From contig JAFZOA010000187.1 in assembly GCA_017550775.1 (NCBI GenBank), positions 1-18,937 on the forward strand: DNA of 18,937 nt, in the 5' to 3' direction. The stretch is from Ruminiclostridium sp. (lineage in GTDB: Bacteria > Bacillota_A > Clostridia > Oscillospirales > Ruminococcaceae). The notes beneath the pieces are model-generated. The model saw only the letters and a list, made by a program, of their open reading frames with translations. It ran no database searches and was not told the origin of the DNA. Below are positions 1 to 8,623 of the stretch, piece after piece. The translations under genes were made by a program, and so were the position numbers. The stretch's first letter is position 1. Each line of letters begins with the position of its first letter.

Positions 1-573
1 CGACAGTACCGAGTCCGCGTCATTGTACCGTGCAAGAAGTGTTGTCTCCGTGAAACCTGCGGGAACTCCCGCACTGTCGGGAACCGAGCCTGTGAGCAGA
101 CCCGAGCCGCCCTTTACGAGAAGTCCGTCGGAATGTCCGTGGTAACAGCCCTCAAACTTGATTATCCGCTCGCGTCCGGTGAAACCGCGTGCGGCTCTGA
201 CTGCGCTCATTACCGCTTCCGTTCCCGAATTCACGAGCCGCAGCAGCTCCATTGACGGGTAATGATCTTTTATCTTTTCGGCGAGCAGTATCTCGCCCTC
301 GTGACAAGCGCCGTAGGTGAGTCCGTTATCGCAGGCACGTTTTACCGCTTCAATGACCGCCGGGTGAGCGTGACCGAGAATGTCGGGTCCCCACGAGCAC
401 ACATAGTCGATGTACTCATTGCCGTCGGCATCGGTTATCCTGTCTCCGTGCGAACCCGCGATATACAGCGGCTCGCGGCCGACACTCCCGAATGCGCGGA
501 CGGGGCTGTTCACACCGCCGGGCATAAGAGTTTTCGCTTTTCCGAATAACTCGGATGATCTGTTTGTATTCAT
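1..573 (-). CDS. hemL: Glutamate-1-semialdehyde 2,1-aminomutase, N-terminal part (cut by window edge)
   Basis: This PLP enzyme converts glutamate-1-semialdehyde to 5-aminolevulinate, the second step of the C5 tetrapyrrole pathway, in the cytoplasm. The visible 191 codons begin [20 protein letters not shown] and continue with the family's hallmarks [47 protein letters not shown] and [16 protein letters not shown]. The PLP-binding lysine lies in the C-terminal half, outside the window. The ATG at 571-573 is two bases after the hemB stop, so translation is probably coupled to hemB. It is the last visible gene of the hemA-to-hemL operon, and the gene runs off the left edge. Family identity is firm; whether the 3' end is intact cannot be seen. 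Confidence 0.95.
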   Translation of the reverse strand, partial: MNTNRSSELFGKAKTLMPGGVNSPVRAFGSVGREPLYIAGSHGDRITDADGNEYIDYVCSWGPDILGHAHPAVIEAVKRACDNGLTYGACHEGEILLAEKIKDHYPSMELLRLVNSGTEAVMSAVRAARGFTGRERIIKFEGCYHGHSDGLLVKGGSGLLTGSVPDSAGVPAGFTETTLLARYNDADSVLS

Positions 574-575
574 TG

Positions 576-1535
576 TTAATCTATCCATTCTGCCGCTTCA
601 AGTGCGTGATATGTGATGATGATATCAGCGCCCGCACGCTTTATTGCAATAAGGTTTTCGAGCACTATCCGTTTTTCGTCTATCCATCCGTTCGCTGCGG
701 CTGCCTTTACCATGCTGTATTCGCCGCTTACGTTGTATGCCGCTATCGGAAGATCAAAGCGGTCACGCGCGGCACGGACAATGTCGAGATAAGCGAGCGC
801 CGGCTTTACCATTACCATATCCGCGCCCTCGTCAATATCATCGGCGATCTCTCGGAGCGCCTCACGCCCGTTGGTGACGCTCATCTGATATGTGCGCCTG
901 TCTCCGAACGCGGGAGCGGATTGTGCCGCGTCACGAAACGGTGAGTAGTAGCCCGACGCGAACTTTGCGCTGTAAGAAAGTATCGGCGTGTTTATGTGTC
1001 CCGCGCTGTCAAGCGCCGAACGTATCGCGGCAACTCTGCCGTCCATCATATCCGACGGCGCGATGATATCCGCGCCCGCGTCTGCGAGACTTACCGCCAT
1101 TTTCGCAAGCAGCGGCAGCGTGTCGTCATTTACGATCTTGCCGCAGCACACAACTCCGCAATGCCCGTGAGAGGTGTATTCGCAGAGGCACACGTCCGCG
1201 ATAACGAGCAGGTGAGGGTACTTCTCCTTGATGTGCCGTATCGCACGCTGAGTGATGCCCGTTTCGCTGTACGCTTCTGTCGCAAGCTCGTCCTTGTGCG
1301 CGGGAATACCAAATATCAGCAATCCCGCGATACCGCTTTTTTCCGCGCGGTCAAGCTCCTCGTCAATCGTGTCGAGTGACCACTGATAAATGCCCGGCAT
1401 GGAGTCGACGGGGTTCTTTATTCCTTCTCCTTCCGTCACAAATATCGGATAGATAAGCTCGCTTTTGGTGAGCCTTGTTTCACGCACGAGCGAGCGCATT
1501 TCTTCACTTGTGCGAAGTCGCCTGAATCGTCTCAT
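576..1535 (-). CDS. hemB: Porphobilinogen synthase (delta-aminolevulinic acid dehydratase)
   Basis: It condenses two 5-aminolevulinate molecules into porphobilinogen. The protein is 319 residues, normal for the family. Visible signatures are the N-terminal [16 protein letters not shown], the zinc-ligand cysteine cluster [14 protein letters not shown] (a zinc-dependent type rather than the Mg-type with aspartates), the first active-site lysine in [18 protein letters not shown], and the Schiff-base lysine in [12 protein letters not shown]. An open frame continues upstream to 1649, but the family start is the ATG at 1533-1535. That ATG is preceded by AAAGGAG seven bases upstream and overlaps the cobA/hemD stop by four bases (ATGA). 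The gene is thus translationally coupled with its upstream neighbour and followed after two bases by hemL. Confidence 0.97.
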   Translation of the reverse strand: MRRFRRLRTSEEMRSLVRETRLTKSELIYPIFVTEGEGIKNPVDSMPGIYQWSLDTIDEELDRAEKSGIAGLLIFGIPAHKDELATEAYSETGITQRAIRHIKEKYPHLLVIADVCLCEYTSHGHCGVVCCGKIVNDDTLPLLAKMAVSLADAGADIIAPSDMMDGRVAAIRSALDSAGHINTPILSYSAKFASGYYSPFRDAAQSAPAFGDRRTYQMSVTNGREALREIADDIDEGADMVMVKPALAYLDIVRAARDRFDLPIAAYNVSGEYSMVKAAAANGWIDEKRIVLENLIAIKRAGADIIITYHALEAAEWID

Positions 1536-2962
1536 TTCCGGTCTCCTTTTATTACATTCAGAACACCCTCCGCACTGTGCGGAGAGGCTGTGATCATCCT
1601 GTTTTTCGTGTATTTTTCTGCAGTTTCTTGCGTTTGTACACCGATACAAACTACCGTTGTTTTTTCGGATATCGTGCTTCCGCGGTCGAAAAAGCTGCGT
1701 ACTCCGAACGAGCTCCCGAACACGATGTAGTTGGTGTCCGCGAATATCGCAGGCAGGTTTCGTTCCGTGGTATCGTATATCTTCACATCATCGTAGCCGG
1801 TTCCGCGTCTGTCAAGCGTTTCGGTAAACTCCACCGAGCCGAGCTCCGCACGGAGTATCAGCACTTTTCCGGTGATGTTGTCCGCAATCGCGTCCGCAAG
1901 CGCAGCGACCGTGTATCTTGTTGGAACAATGTCCGGTATAAGTCCCGCCGCCCCGAGCGTTTCAGCAGTTCCGCTTCCTACCGCGGCTATCTTTATCCCC
2001 GCGAGTGTCCGAAGGTCGATGTGTTTTTCACGACAATCTGCAATGAATAACTCCGCACCGTATGAGCTTGTGAACGCTATACAGCTGTAGCCGTCAAGTG
2101 CCGGTATATCGTGCTTTTTCGTTATGGTCACATGACTGTGGAGATGCACTTTCGCGCCCTCGCTTTTAAGCAGAGCGGACACTTTACCGGTGAATTTTGC
2201 CGTTCCCGTGACTGTCACCGAAACGCTGTGTAATGCATAAGAAGCATTGTCATCGGAAAAATCATACGCCGCAGTTTCGCCGACAACGATGACCGCCGGA
2301 GCTGTCATTCCTGCCGCTTTTCCGACAATATCCGCGAGCGTGCCGCGCACGGTTTTCTGCTTTGCTGTACCGCCGTCGGAAATGATCGCTGCGGGAGTTT
2401 CCGGTGACATTCCGCCGCGCACAAGTCCGTCCGCGATGTCACGAAGTGCCGCCAAACCCATAAGAAATACAATAGTTCCGTCGAGTCCCGCATACCGCGT
2501 AAAATCACTTTTGTCGTTTGCTGTGTGGGCGGTTATGACATGAAACGCACGGCTCACATTTCTGTGTGTCACAGGTATTCCCGCAAGCTCCGGAGCCGCA
2601 ATACATGACGAGATTCCCGGTATGACCGAGAATGGGATATTATGAGTCTGAAGCTCGGTTATTTCCTCACCGCCTCGCCCGAATACAAACGGATCGCCGC
2701 CTTTGAGCCGCGCTACTGTATGACCTTCGAGCGCCTTTTCAACAAGCAGTGCATTTATTTCTTCCTGCGACGCGCTGTGCTTTCCCGAACGTTTTCCGAC
2801 GCATATCAGCTCCGCATTTTCGTTTGCGTGTCCGAGAAGAGATGTGTCGATAAGCGCGTCGTAAATAATAACATCACACTTTTTCAGTGCTTTCAGACCG
2901 CGCAGGGTTATCAGATCATACGCCCCGCAGCCTGCGCCGATGATATATACAAAGCCCGTCAC
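1532..2962 (-). CDS. cobA-hemD: Fused uroporphyrinogen-III C-methyltransferase / uroporphyrinogen-III synthase
   Basis: This 476-residue bifunctional protein should cyclise hydroxymethylbilane to uroporphyrinogen III and methylate it twice with SAM to precorrin-2, the branch point to siroheme and cobalamin. Residues about 1-240 are the SUMT methyltransferase: [18 protein letters not shown] at the N-terminus, [15 protein letters not shown] near 57-70, [16 protein letters not shown] at 85-100, and [22 protein letters not shown]. Residues about 245-476 are a divergent HemD domain, recognised by its [21 protein letters not shown] and [12 protein letters not shown] segments. The start is GTG at 2960-2962, overlapping the hemC stop by four bases. 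The same fusion is common in Clostridia. The fused methyltransferase suggests the operon serves siroheme or B12 rather than only heme. Confidence 0.95.
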   Translation of the reverse strand: MTGFVYIIGAGCGAYDLITLRGLKALKKCDVIIYDALIDTSLLGHANENAELICVGKRSGKHSASQEEINALLVEKALEGHTVARLKGGDPFVFGRGGEEITELQTHNIPFSVIPGISSCIAAPELAGIPVTHRNVSRAFHVITAHTANDKSDFTRYAGLDGTIVFLMGLAALRDIADGLVRGGMSPETPAAIISDGGTAKQKTVRGTLADIVGKAAGMTAPAVIVVGETAAYDFSDDNASYALHSVSVTVTGTAKFTGKVSALLKSEGAKVHLHSHVTITKKHDIPALDGYSCIAFTSSYGAELFIADCREKHIDLRTLAGIKIAAVGSGTAETLGAAGLIPDIVPTRYTVAALADAIADNITGKVLILRAELGSVEFTETLDRRGTGYDDVKIYDTTERNLPAIFADTNYIVFGSSFGVRSFFDRGSTISEKTTVVCIGVQTQETAEKYTKNRMITASPHSAEGVLNVIKGDRK

Positions 2963-3813
2963 AGCGCGTTCACCAGCCTTTCTGCAAGCGTGAACCGTTT
3001 CTCAGACGGAGCGCTGTCGGTTAGTGTTTCGCGCTGATCTTTGGTGACGGTCAGCGTGATGATACCGTCTTTTATGTATGACACAGCTCCCGCCGGTGAC
3101 GAGCACCCCGCGTTCAGCAGTTCCAGCACCTTTCGCTCGGTCTCAAAGCACATGAATGTATCACGGTCGCTTATTGCAGACAGCGTTTTTGCAAGCTCGC
3201 CGTCGCGCGACTGAACCGCAATTATACCTTGACAAGGCGCGGGAACGAGAGTGTTGAAATCAATTCTTGTAAAGTCAAATCTTTCGTCTGAGAACGCGCC
3301 GAGCCGTTCAAGGCCCGCCGCAGCAAGCACGACAGCATCGTACTGTCCGTCGGCCAGCTTGTTGAGTCGTGTATCTACATTCCCGCGAATGTCGGTTATT
3401 TTCGGATTGGTGATCATCTTACCGGCACCGACTGCACGACGTGTACTGCTTGTTCCGATCACCGGATTTTCCGGCAGCGTTTCACCCCGTCTTGTGACCA
3501 GAATATCATGAGGTTCTGCACGTTTCAGCACCGCACAGGTGCAAGTTCTGTCTGCGATCTCAAGCGGCAGATCCTTCGCGCTGTGAACAGCGATATCTAT
3601 CTCGCCGTCAAGCATAGCGCGCTCTATCTCGTCGATGAAAACACCCTTTCCGCCGATTTTTTCGAGCGGCTTATCGAGTATCACATCGCCCTTTGTCGTA
3701 ATATGCACGAGCTCGGTCTCCACATCGGGAAACGCCCGTTTTATCGCATTCGCGGCGAGCTCCGACTGTATCAAAGCCAGCTTGCTTTTCCGCGTTCCTA
3801 TCCGTATTTTCAT
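2959..3813 (-). CDS. hemC: Hydroxymethylbilane synthase (porphobilinogen deaminase)
   Basis: It polymerises four porphobilinogens into hydroxymethylbilane using a covalently attached dipyrromethane cofactor. The 284-residue protein starts MKIRIGTRKSKLALIQSELA. It shows the catalytic-aspartate segment HSAKDLP (77-83), the substrate-binding arginines in GTSSTRRA (about 120-127) and RGNVDTRLNKL (about 143-153), PAPCQGIIAVQSR, and the dipyrromethane cysteine in LNAGCSSPAGA (C237). All key residues are present, and the length is slightly short (E. coli has 313). The ATG overlaps the upstream precorrin-2 dehydrogenase stop by four bases, and its own stop overlaps the GTG of cobA/hemD, so it sits in the middle of a translationally coupled chain. 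Confidence 0.97.
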   Translation of the reverse strand: MKIRIGTRKSKLALIQSELAANAIKRAFPDVETELVHITTKGDVILDKPLEKIGGKGVFIDEIERAMLDGEIDIAVHSAKDLPLEIADRTCTCAVLKRAEPHDILVTRRGETLPENPVIGTSSTRRAVGAGKMITNPKITDIRGNVDTRLNKLADGQYDAVVLAAAGLERLGAFSDERFDFTRIDFNTLVPAPCQGIIAVQSRDGELAKTLSAISDRDTFMCFETERKVLELLNAGCSSPAGAVSYIKDGIITLTVTKDQRETLTDSAPSEKRFTLAERLVNAL

Positions 3814-4418
3814 AAGCTCTCCAGAAGCTCCGTTATCTCACTTTCCGACGGTAATTCGGGTTTCTTCACACAACGTTCGAGAAGTGCGTCGGCAGCGTTT
3901 TTTCTCTGTTCCTCGGTCGTAAATTTCTGCTTTATGAGCGGTCTGAACTTCGCAAGGATCTCTCCCGCTGCAAGTGTTTTTTCGTCAAATATGGTTTCTG
4001 CTTTTTCTTTTATGTAACGCGCAAATACCGGACTATTTCCGCCCGTTGAAATGCCGACGGTAACATTGTTTTTCTTGACTATTGCGGGGAAATAGAACCC
4101 GCAGTTTTCGGGGTCATCGACTGTGTTCACGAGAATGCCGAGCTGCGTGCAAAGCTCGTAGATGTGCGAGTTGAGCACTCTGTCGTTCGTTGCGGCAATT
4201 ACCGCAAAAGCGTTGTAAAGATCGCTGTCGCGATAATTCCGCCACACCAGCCTGACCCCCGGCAATTCCGAAAATTCGTAGCATATCGACGGTGCAACGA
4301 CTGTTATTTCCGCGTCGAACGGCAGCAGCTTTTCCGCTTTTCGCAGAGCGACATTTCCACCGCCGACTATCAGAATTTTCCGATCCTTTATGTCGATAAA
4401 AAATGGAAAATAAGCCAT
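3810..4418 (-). CDS. Precorrin-2 dehydrogenase / sirohydrochlorin ferrochelatase-like protein (SirC/CysG N-terminal/Met8 type)
   Basis: This NAD-dependent enzyme oxidises precorrin-2 to sirohydrochlorin; some members also insert iron or cobalt. The 202-residue protein begins MAYFPFFIDIKDRKILIVGG, with the glycine-rich dinucleotide site GGGNVALRKAEKL at about 19-32. NTVDDPENCGFYFPAIV (about 98-114) contains the conserved aspartates of the Met8/CysG active site, and GISTGGNSPVFAR (about 122-134) is also typical. The size matches the stand-alone dehydrogenase, without a fused methyltransferase, which is encoded separately as cobA/hemD. Its ATG directly follows the hemA TGA (no gap, GGAG within the hemA end), and its stop overlaps the hemC start. 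Its presence commits the operon to siroheme (and possibly cobalamin). Whether it also chelates metal cannot be decided from sequence. Confidence 0.93.
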   Translation of the reverse strand: MAYFPFFIDIKDRKILIVGGGNVALRKAEKLLPFDAEITVVAPSICYEFSELPGVRLVWRNYRDSDLYNAFAVIAATNDRVLNSHIYELCTQLGILVNTVDDPENCGFYFPAIVKKNNVTVGISTGGNSPVFARYIKEKAETIFDEKTLAAGEILAKFRPLIKQKFTTEEQRKNAADALLERCVKKPELPSESEITELLESL

Positions 4419-5513
4419 TCACTCCGCCCCCAGTCTTCCAAGAACATCAAGCACCGCTGCAAACTGTGAACTGTCAAGTCCGTCACGCAGTCTGTACAGC
4501 AGTCCGTCGAATTTCAGCTTTTCGGCTGAGCTTCTCGCATCGTCGAGCCGCGGGAGAAATTCATGAAAAGCGAGCTTTTTCTGCAGCTCATCAAGCTCCT
4601 CGGAAATGATGTTACCGGCTTGCTCCGCAGCAGTCATTTTAATCTCGTTCCCGCGCTTTGCGAGCTCGCCGAGATCATCTATCCCGATAAGCCGCACGCC
4701 GTTTATCTCCGTGACTGAACGCTCTATGTCTGGCGGTACTGCGAGGTCTATCAGAAGTCTCGGCTTTCCGGATTTAAGCGCCGCTTTCAGACGGTTTGAT
4801 GTTACCGTGAAATGAGGGCTTGCGGTCGCGCTTATAATGCAGTCCGCGCTGTCCGCGTATTCGTAACGCTCGTCATACGGAACGGTTTTTACGCCCTCGT
4901 AAACGACAGTTCCCGACGAATGCGCACGGGCGGTCTGCGTGATATTTACGTTAGAGTGAGGAAGAAGATTTTTCAGCGTTGCCGAACCTATTTTTCCGCT
5001 CGCGCCGATCATCAGTATGTTCACATTTTTGCCGAGCTTCGCGGCTTCGTTCGCGGCGATAGTCGCTGCGGAAACGGGAGTTTTCGACAACGCAGTCTCG
5101 GTCTTTATCCGCTTTGCCGCCGTTATTGCAGCCTGAAATACGGTGTTGAGTTCAAAGTCCGTAGAGCCGACGGATTCCGCATACGCTTCCTTGACCTGAC
5201 GAAGTATCTCATCCTCGCCGATTATCATGGAGTCGATACCGCTTGCCACGCGGAACAGATGACGCAGGGATTTTTCGCCTTCGTAGATCCGCAGATACTC
5301 GGAAATGCTGTCAATTCCCGAATATTCCGCGAGCAGAGCCGAGGCTTTTTCAATTGTTGCTTCCGTGAAGTACAGCTCTGTGCGGTTGCAGGTGCAGAGC
5401 ACCACCGACTTACCGAGAGCCGCCCGGATCTCGGCACGTTTTTCCGCGTCGAACGAGAACCGCTCGCGCACCGAAACATCGGCTTTTCTGTAATTTATGC
5501 TGAGTGCTTTCAT
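4419..5513 (-). CDS. hemA: Glutamyl-tRNA reductase
   Basis: First enzyme of the C5 pathway: it reduces glutamyl-tRNA(Glu) to glutamate-1-semialdehyde with NADPH. The 364-residue protein starts MKALSINYRKADVSVRERFS. It carries the nucleophilic cysteine in LCTCNRTELYF (C42), the family block RVASGIDSMIIGEDEILRQVKEAY (written here across about 88-110), the NADPH-binding loop GASGKIG (170-176), and a C-terminal dimerisation helix with EELDELQKKLAF. I chose the ATG at 5511-5513. The longer frame to 5558 would place the start inside the promoter and adds residues foreign to the family. It is the first gene of the operon. It is somewhat shorter than the E. coli enzyme (418), mostly at the C-terminus, which is common in Clostridia. 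Confidence 0.95.
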   Translation of the reverse strand: MKALSINYRKADVSVRERFSFDAEKRAEIRAALGKSVVLCTCNRTELYFTEATIEKASALLAEYSGIDSISEYLRIYEGEKSLRHLFRVASGIDSMIIGEDEILRQVKEAYAESVGSTDFELNTVFQAAITAAKRIKTETALSKTPVSAATIAANEAAKLGKNVNILMIGASGKIGSATLKNLLPHSNVNITQTARAHSSGTVVYEGVKTVPYDERYEYADSADCIISATASPHFTVTSNRLKAALKSGKPRLLIDLAVPPDIERSVTEINGVRLIGIDDLGELAKRGNEIKMTAAEQAGNIISEELDELQKKLAFHEFLPRLDDARSSAEKLKFDGLLYRLRDGLDSSQFAAVLDVLGRLGAE

Positions 5514-5529
5514 GTTATCACCGAACACT

Positions 5530-5558
5530 ATTATATCACACAAAACATACAATGTCAA
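5530..5558 (-). promoter_or_regulatory. Promoter of the hemA operon
   Basis: Reading on the minus strand, TTGACA (5553-5558), a 17-base spacer and TATAAT (5530-5535) form a perfect sigma-A consensus. The expected transcription start near 5523 leaves a leader of only about 10 bases before the hemA ATG at 5513, with a weak GGTGA as the only possible ribosome site. Confidence 0.9.
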
Positions 5559-5577
5559 TAGGAGAAGTATATTTTAA

Positions 5578-5606
5578 ATGTGCGGCTGCCATATACAACC
5601 GCACAT
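5578..5606 (-). terminator. Likely terminator of the sbp-cysTWA operon
   Basis: An 11-base stem (ATGTGCGG paired with CCGCACAT, extended by TTG/CAG with one wobble) with a 7-base loop lies just after the cysA stop. On the minus strand it is followed by TTTAAAAT, a modest T-rich tail. The hemA promoter lies immediately beyond, so it separates the two operons. Confidence 0.65.
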
Positions 5607-5612
5607 AAGTAT

Positions 5613-6671
5613 TCAGATAACTACAGTCTCTTCTCGGATCGCGTTGTTTTTCAGCAACCTTACCGAGTCGCCGTGTGTGACGAAGATACGATAAATGAAA
5701 ACATCGACCTTCTCGCCGACCTCTACCGCAGGCTCGTCAAGTCCGCGCCTTGCGCTGAATGTACTGTTGTTGCAGTTCACCGTGACCTCTATGCTGCTGC
5801 CGCGGAATTGCGCGTCCTTTACGACGCCCTCAACGGCTGAGCTTTTGTATTTTTGCAGCTCATTCTTCTTTGTGATCTTGACAAATTCAGGACGCACGAT
5901 AGCTTTGTCGTATTCACCGATCTCGTCGAAGGATTTGAACGACTTATAATCGACGAGCTCCGAGGTCACACCGAAGAATGCGGATGTAAAAGCGGTAGTC
6001 GGGTTGCGGTAGATGTCAATGGGTGTTCCCGTCTGTTCAACGCGCCCTTTATTGGTGACAATTATCTCGTCGGAAACTTCTATAGCCTCGTCCTGATCGT
6101 GAGTTACGAATATTCCCGTCACACCGAGCTGATGTATCATGTCCTTGAGCCACTTGCGAAGCTCCTGACGCACCTTCGCGTCTATAGCGGCAAACGGTTC
6201 GTCAAGCAGCAGCACCTGCGGATTTGGAGCAAGGGCGCGCGCGAATGCTACACGCTGGCGCTGACCGCCGGAAAGCTGCGACGGATAACGCTTCTCGAAG
6301 CCCTCCAGCCCGATAAGCTTTATAAGCTCCTTGACACGGGCGTTCACGCTTTCTTTGTCCTGCTTACGGACTTTCAGACCGAAAGCGATATTCTCAAACA
6401 CTGTCATATAGCGAAACAGCGCATAGCTCTGAAATACAAAGCCGATACCGCGTTCGCTCGCCGGTATATCGTTCACTACTTTTCCGTCAATGATTATCTC
6501 TCCGCTGTCGGGCTTTTCAAGGCCCGCGATCATACGGAGTATTGTGGTCTTGCCGCTTCCCGACGGACCGAGAAGCGCCACGAGCTTGCCCTTTTCTATC
6601 TCAAAGCTCACATTGTCCGAGGCTTTGAAATCGCCGTAGGATTTATTTATGTTTTTAAGCTCAATATACAT
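5613..6671 (-). CDS. cysA: Sulfate/thiosulfate ABC transporter ATP-binding protein
   Basis: This cytoplasmic ATPase of the sulfate importer has 352 residues. The N-terminal nucleotide-binding domain carries Walker A GPSGSGKTT (about 35-43), a Q-loop (FQSYALF), the ABC signature LSGGQRQRVAFARAL (about 133-147), Walker B VLLLDEPFAAID, and the switch histidine in FVTHDQDEA. A C-terminal TOBE-like regulatory domain follows (from about 235, VRPEFVKI and the region GVVKDAQFRGSSIEV). CysA-type importers share SYALFRHMTV; here it is SYALFRYMTV. The ATG overlaps the cysW stop by one base (TAATG). Substrate assignment rests mainly on the neighbouring sulfate-binding protein and on CysT/CysW-like permeases; thiosulfate is equally possible. 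Confidence 0.93.
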   Translation of the reverse strand: MYIELKNINKSYGDFKASDNVSFEIEKGKLVALLGPSGSGKTTILRMIAGLEKPDSGEIIIDGKVVNDIPASERGIGFVFQSYALFRYMTVFENIAFGLKVRKQDKESVNARVKELIKLIGLEGFEKRYPSQLSGGQRQRVAFARALAPNPQVLLLDEPFAAIDAKVRQELRKWLKDMIHQLGVTGIFVTHDQDEAIEVSDEIIVTNKGRVEQTGTPIDIYRNPTTAFTSAFFGVTSELVDYKSFKSFDEIGEYDKAIVRPEFVKITKKNELQKYKSSAVEGVVKDAQFRGSSIEVTVNCNNSTFSARRGLDEPAVEVGEKVDVFIYRIFVTHGDSVRLLKNNAIREETVVI

Positions 6672-7567
6672 TATTTTTCGCCTCGTCTCTTTCCGATGTA
6701 CTCAACTATGCTGCGGACAATAAGTATCACGACCGCAAGCACCACAAGTATCGAGGATACCGCGAATGCCGCCATGAACTTGTTGTCGCCGAAAAGTATC
6801 TCCACCTGCAGCGGCAGTGTAACGGTCTTTCCGCGAAGATGTCCGGACAGTACCGATACCGCGCCGAACTCACCCATTGCGCGCGCCGCACAAAGCACTA
6901 TGCCATACATAAGCGCCCACTTGATATGCGGGAGCGTGACCTTGCGGAATATGGTAAATCCCTTTGCGCCCATAAGCGCCGCGGCTTCTTCTTCGTCTGT
7001 TCCCTGTGCGTCAAGCACGGGGAGTATCTCGCGCGAGATGAACGGGAATGTCACGAATACTGTTGCAAGGATAATTCCCGGTACGGCGTAAACCACCATG
7101 AAATCTATGCTTTCGAGCAGGGGATAGAGCGCGCTCTGTCTGCCGAATGTAAGCACGAATATAAGACCCGCGATTATCGGCGATACTGTGACCGGAAGGT
7201 CTATAAGCGTTACGAGCAGCTTCTTTCCGTGAAATCTGAACTTTGATATTGCCCACGCCGCGAACAGTCCGAATATAGTGTTTATCACGACTGCGAATAT
7301 CGTAGCTTCAAGTGTCAGCAACAGCGCGCTTATCGTATCGGGGTCGGAAAGCGTTTCGAGATACGGAACTATACCTTTCCGGAAAGCCTCGTAAATTACC
7401 GTGATAAGCGGCATCACAAGCATCACGAACAGAAACAGGACACTTATGGTTATGAGTATTATTTTTACCGCTGTCGAGCCTGCTGTTTTCGCGTGTATGT
7501 CTGTGCTGCCTTCGCGCGATATAACACGTTTTGCGGGCTTTGCGGCTAATGTGTTTTCCGCTGCCAT
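6671..7567 (-). CDS. cysW: Sulfate ABC transporter permease CysW
   Basis: A 298-residue inner-membrane permease with about six hydrophobic segments, the first at about 35-58 (IILITISVLFLFVMLVMPLI). A soluble N-terminal extension of about 33 residues (MAAENTLAAKPAKRVISREG) precedes it. The EAA loop that docks on CysA is visible as DEEEAAALMGAKGFTIFRKVTLPHI, followed by the CysW-typical ARAMGEFGAVSVLSGHLRGKT. The ATG at 7565-7567 has GGAGGG nine bases upstream, inside the end of cysT, and lies one base after the cysT stop. With CysT it forms the heterodimeric membrane channel. Confidence 0.93.
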   Translation of the reverse strand: MAAENTLAAKPAKRVISREGSTDIHAKTAGSTAVKIILITISVLFLFVMLVMPLITVIYEAFRKGIVPYLETLSDPDTISALLLTLEATIFAVVINTIFGLFAAWAISKFRFHGKKLLVTLIDLPVTVSPIIAGLIFVLTFGRQSALYPLLESIDFMVVYAVPGIILATVFVTFPFISREILPVLDAQGTDEEEAAALMGAKGFTIFRKVTLPHIKWALMYGIVLCAARAMGEFGAVSVLSGHLRGKTVTLPLQVEILFGDNKFMAAFAVSSILVVLAVVILIVRSIVEYIGKRRGEK

Positions 7568-7568
7568 A

Positions 7569-8399
7569 TCAGTGCCCTCCTTTCAGTATTTTTGCGCTGC
7601 GTATCTGTATGATGTTTACGATGAAGAGTATCAGGAATGCCGCCGCGAGCATAACGAGAGCTATTGCAGTCGCGCTCGGATAGTCGTATTCCTGCAGCTC
7701 CGACATTATGATAAGCGGAGTGATCTCCGTTTCATACGGCTGGTTTCCGGCAATGAAAACGACGCTTCCGTATTCGCCGAGGCAGCGGCCGAACGCGAGC
7801 CCGAAGCCTGTGAAGATAGCGGGACGAAGCTCGGGGAGAATGACTTTCCAGAAAGTGCGTGTGCGGCTTGCTCCGAGAATGCCCGCGGCTTCTTCATAGA
7901 GCGGGTCGAGCTTTTCGAGAACGGGCTGCACGGTGCGTACAACGAACGGTATGCCAATGAATATAAGCGCTATCGTTATACCGATGCGCGTGTATGCGAT
8001 CCTGATGCCCATATTTGCAAAAATGCCGCCTATCCAGCCTGTGTCAGCGTACAGAGAGGTGAGCGAGATGCCCGCAACAGCAGTAGGAAGTGCGAACGGA
8101 AGCTCGATCATACCGTCGAGAATGCGCTTTCCGGGGAAGTTATACCGCACGAGCACCCACGCGAGTATCACACCCATTACCGAGTTTATGACCGAAGCAA
8201 TAAACGATGTCAGAAGGCTTACTCCGAAGCTTGCCACAACGCGGGGGCGGGTTATGACCTTTATTATTTCTGCGAAGTCCATTTTCGCAGTGAATACCAC
8301 AAGCGATGCGAGCGGTATCAGAACCATTATGCTCAGCAGTGCAAGTGTTATGCCCATTGAAATCCCGAAGCCGGGAATTATCCTTTTGTTGTTTTTCAT
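7569..8399 (-). CDS. cysT: Sulfate ABC transporter permease CysT (CysU)
   Basis: A 276-residue permease that pairs with CysW. It starts MKNNKRIIPGFGISMGITLA and has about six membrane segments, the signature FALPTAVAGISLTSLYADTG, an EAA loop YEEAAGILGASRTRTFWKVILPEL, and the typical GFGLAFGRCLGEYGSVVFIAGN near the C-terminus. The frame stays open upstream to 8627, but that extra part runs through hairpins and repeats and lacks homology to permeases, so the ATG at 8397-8399 is preferred. Its ribosome site is weak (GGGTG). It is separated from sbp by 224 bases of repeat-like sequence, an unusually large gap for this operon. Confidence 0.92.
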   Translation of the reverse strand: MKNNKRIIPGFGISMGITLALLSIMVLIPLASLVVFTAKMDFAEIIKVITRPRVVASFGVSLLTSFIASVINSVMGVILAWVLVRYNFPGKRILDGMIELPFALPTAVAGISLTSLYADTGWIGGIFANMGIRIAYTRIGITIALIFIGIPFVVRTVQPVLEKLDPLYEEAAGILGASRTRTFWKVILPELRPAIFTGFGLAFGRCLGEYGSVVFIAGNQPYETEITPLIIMSELQEYDYPSATAIALVMLAAAFLILFIVNIIQIRSAKILKGGH

Positions 8400-8437
8400 A
8401 AAAAACACCCGTTTTAAAATATCAATTAAATTCTCGC

Positions 8438-8472
8438 TGCACCTTACCCCGCCTCCGGCGGGGTAAAATGCA
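8438..8472. repeat. GC-rich hairpin in sbp-cysT gap (first)
   Basis: A perfect 10-base stem, TTACCCCGCC (8444-8453) with GGCGGGGTAA (8457-8466), has a TCC loop and is extended by a TGCA/TGCA outer pairing after a 2x2 mismatch. No T-run follows on either strand, so it is not a normal terminator. It may stabilise the 3' end of sbp mRNA or be part of an inserted repeat. Confidence 0.75.
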
Positions 8473-8497
8473 CCGTCAGTATCCGGTCTATTACAGC

Positions 8498-8524
8498 ATA
8501 TCCCCGCCGCATGGGCGGGGATAT
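8498..8524. repeat. GC-rich hairpin in sbp-cysT gap (second)
   Basis: An 11-base stem, ATATCCCCGCC (8498-8508) with GGCGGGGATAT (8514-8524), encloses a 5-base loop. Its CCCCGCC/GGCGGGG heart is shared with the hairpin 25 bases to its left. Two such stems in one operon gap suggest REP-like elements or an mRNA processing or stability region that would let sbp be expressed above the permeases. Confidence 0.75.
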
Positions 8525-8570
8525 TATTTGTTGAAGAAAAGAACTTTTGTGTTTCGTCACGATTCAGATA

Positions 8571-8623
8571 ACGGCGAAGCCGCTCCATAATTGTGAATTG
8601 TGCATTGTGAATTATGAATTGAT
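8571..8623. repeat. Short dispersed-repeat-like sequence after sbp
   Basis: A small CGGC-GAA-GCCG hairpin (8572-8582) is followed by iterated ATTGTG/AATTGTG/AATTATG words up to the sbp stop. This type of AT-rich iterated sequence resembles dispersed intergenic repeats in many clostridial genomes; that comparison is from memory and needs a genome-wide search. No gene is visible from 8400 to 8623. Confidence 0.5.

Noticed and set aside
5853..7091. 412-codon plus-strand open frame
   Set aside because: It lies antisense to cysA and cysW, both of which have unmistakable ABC transporter motifs; it is a by-product of their codon usage.
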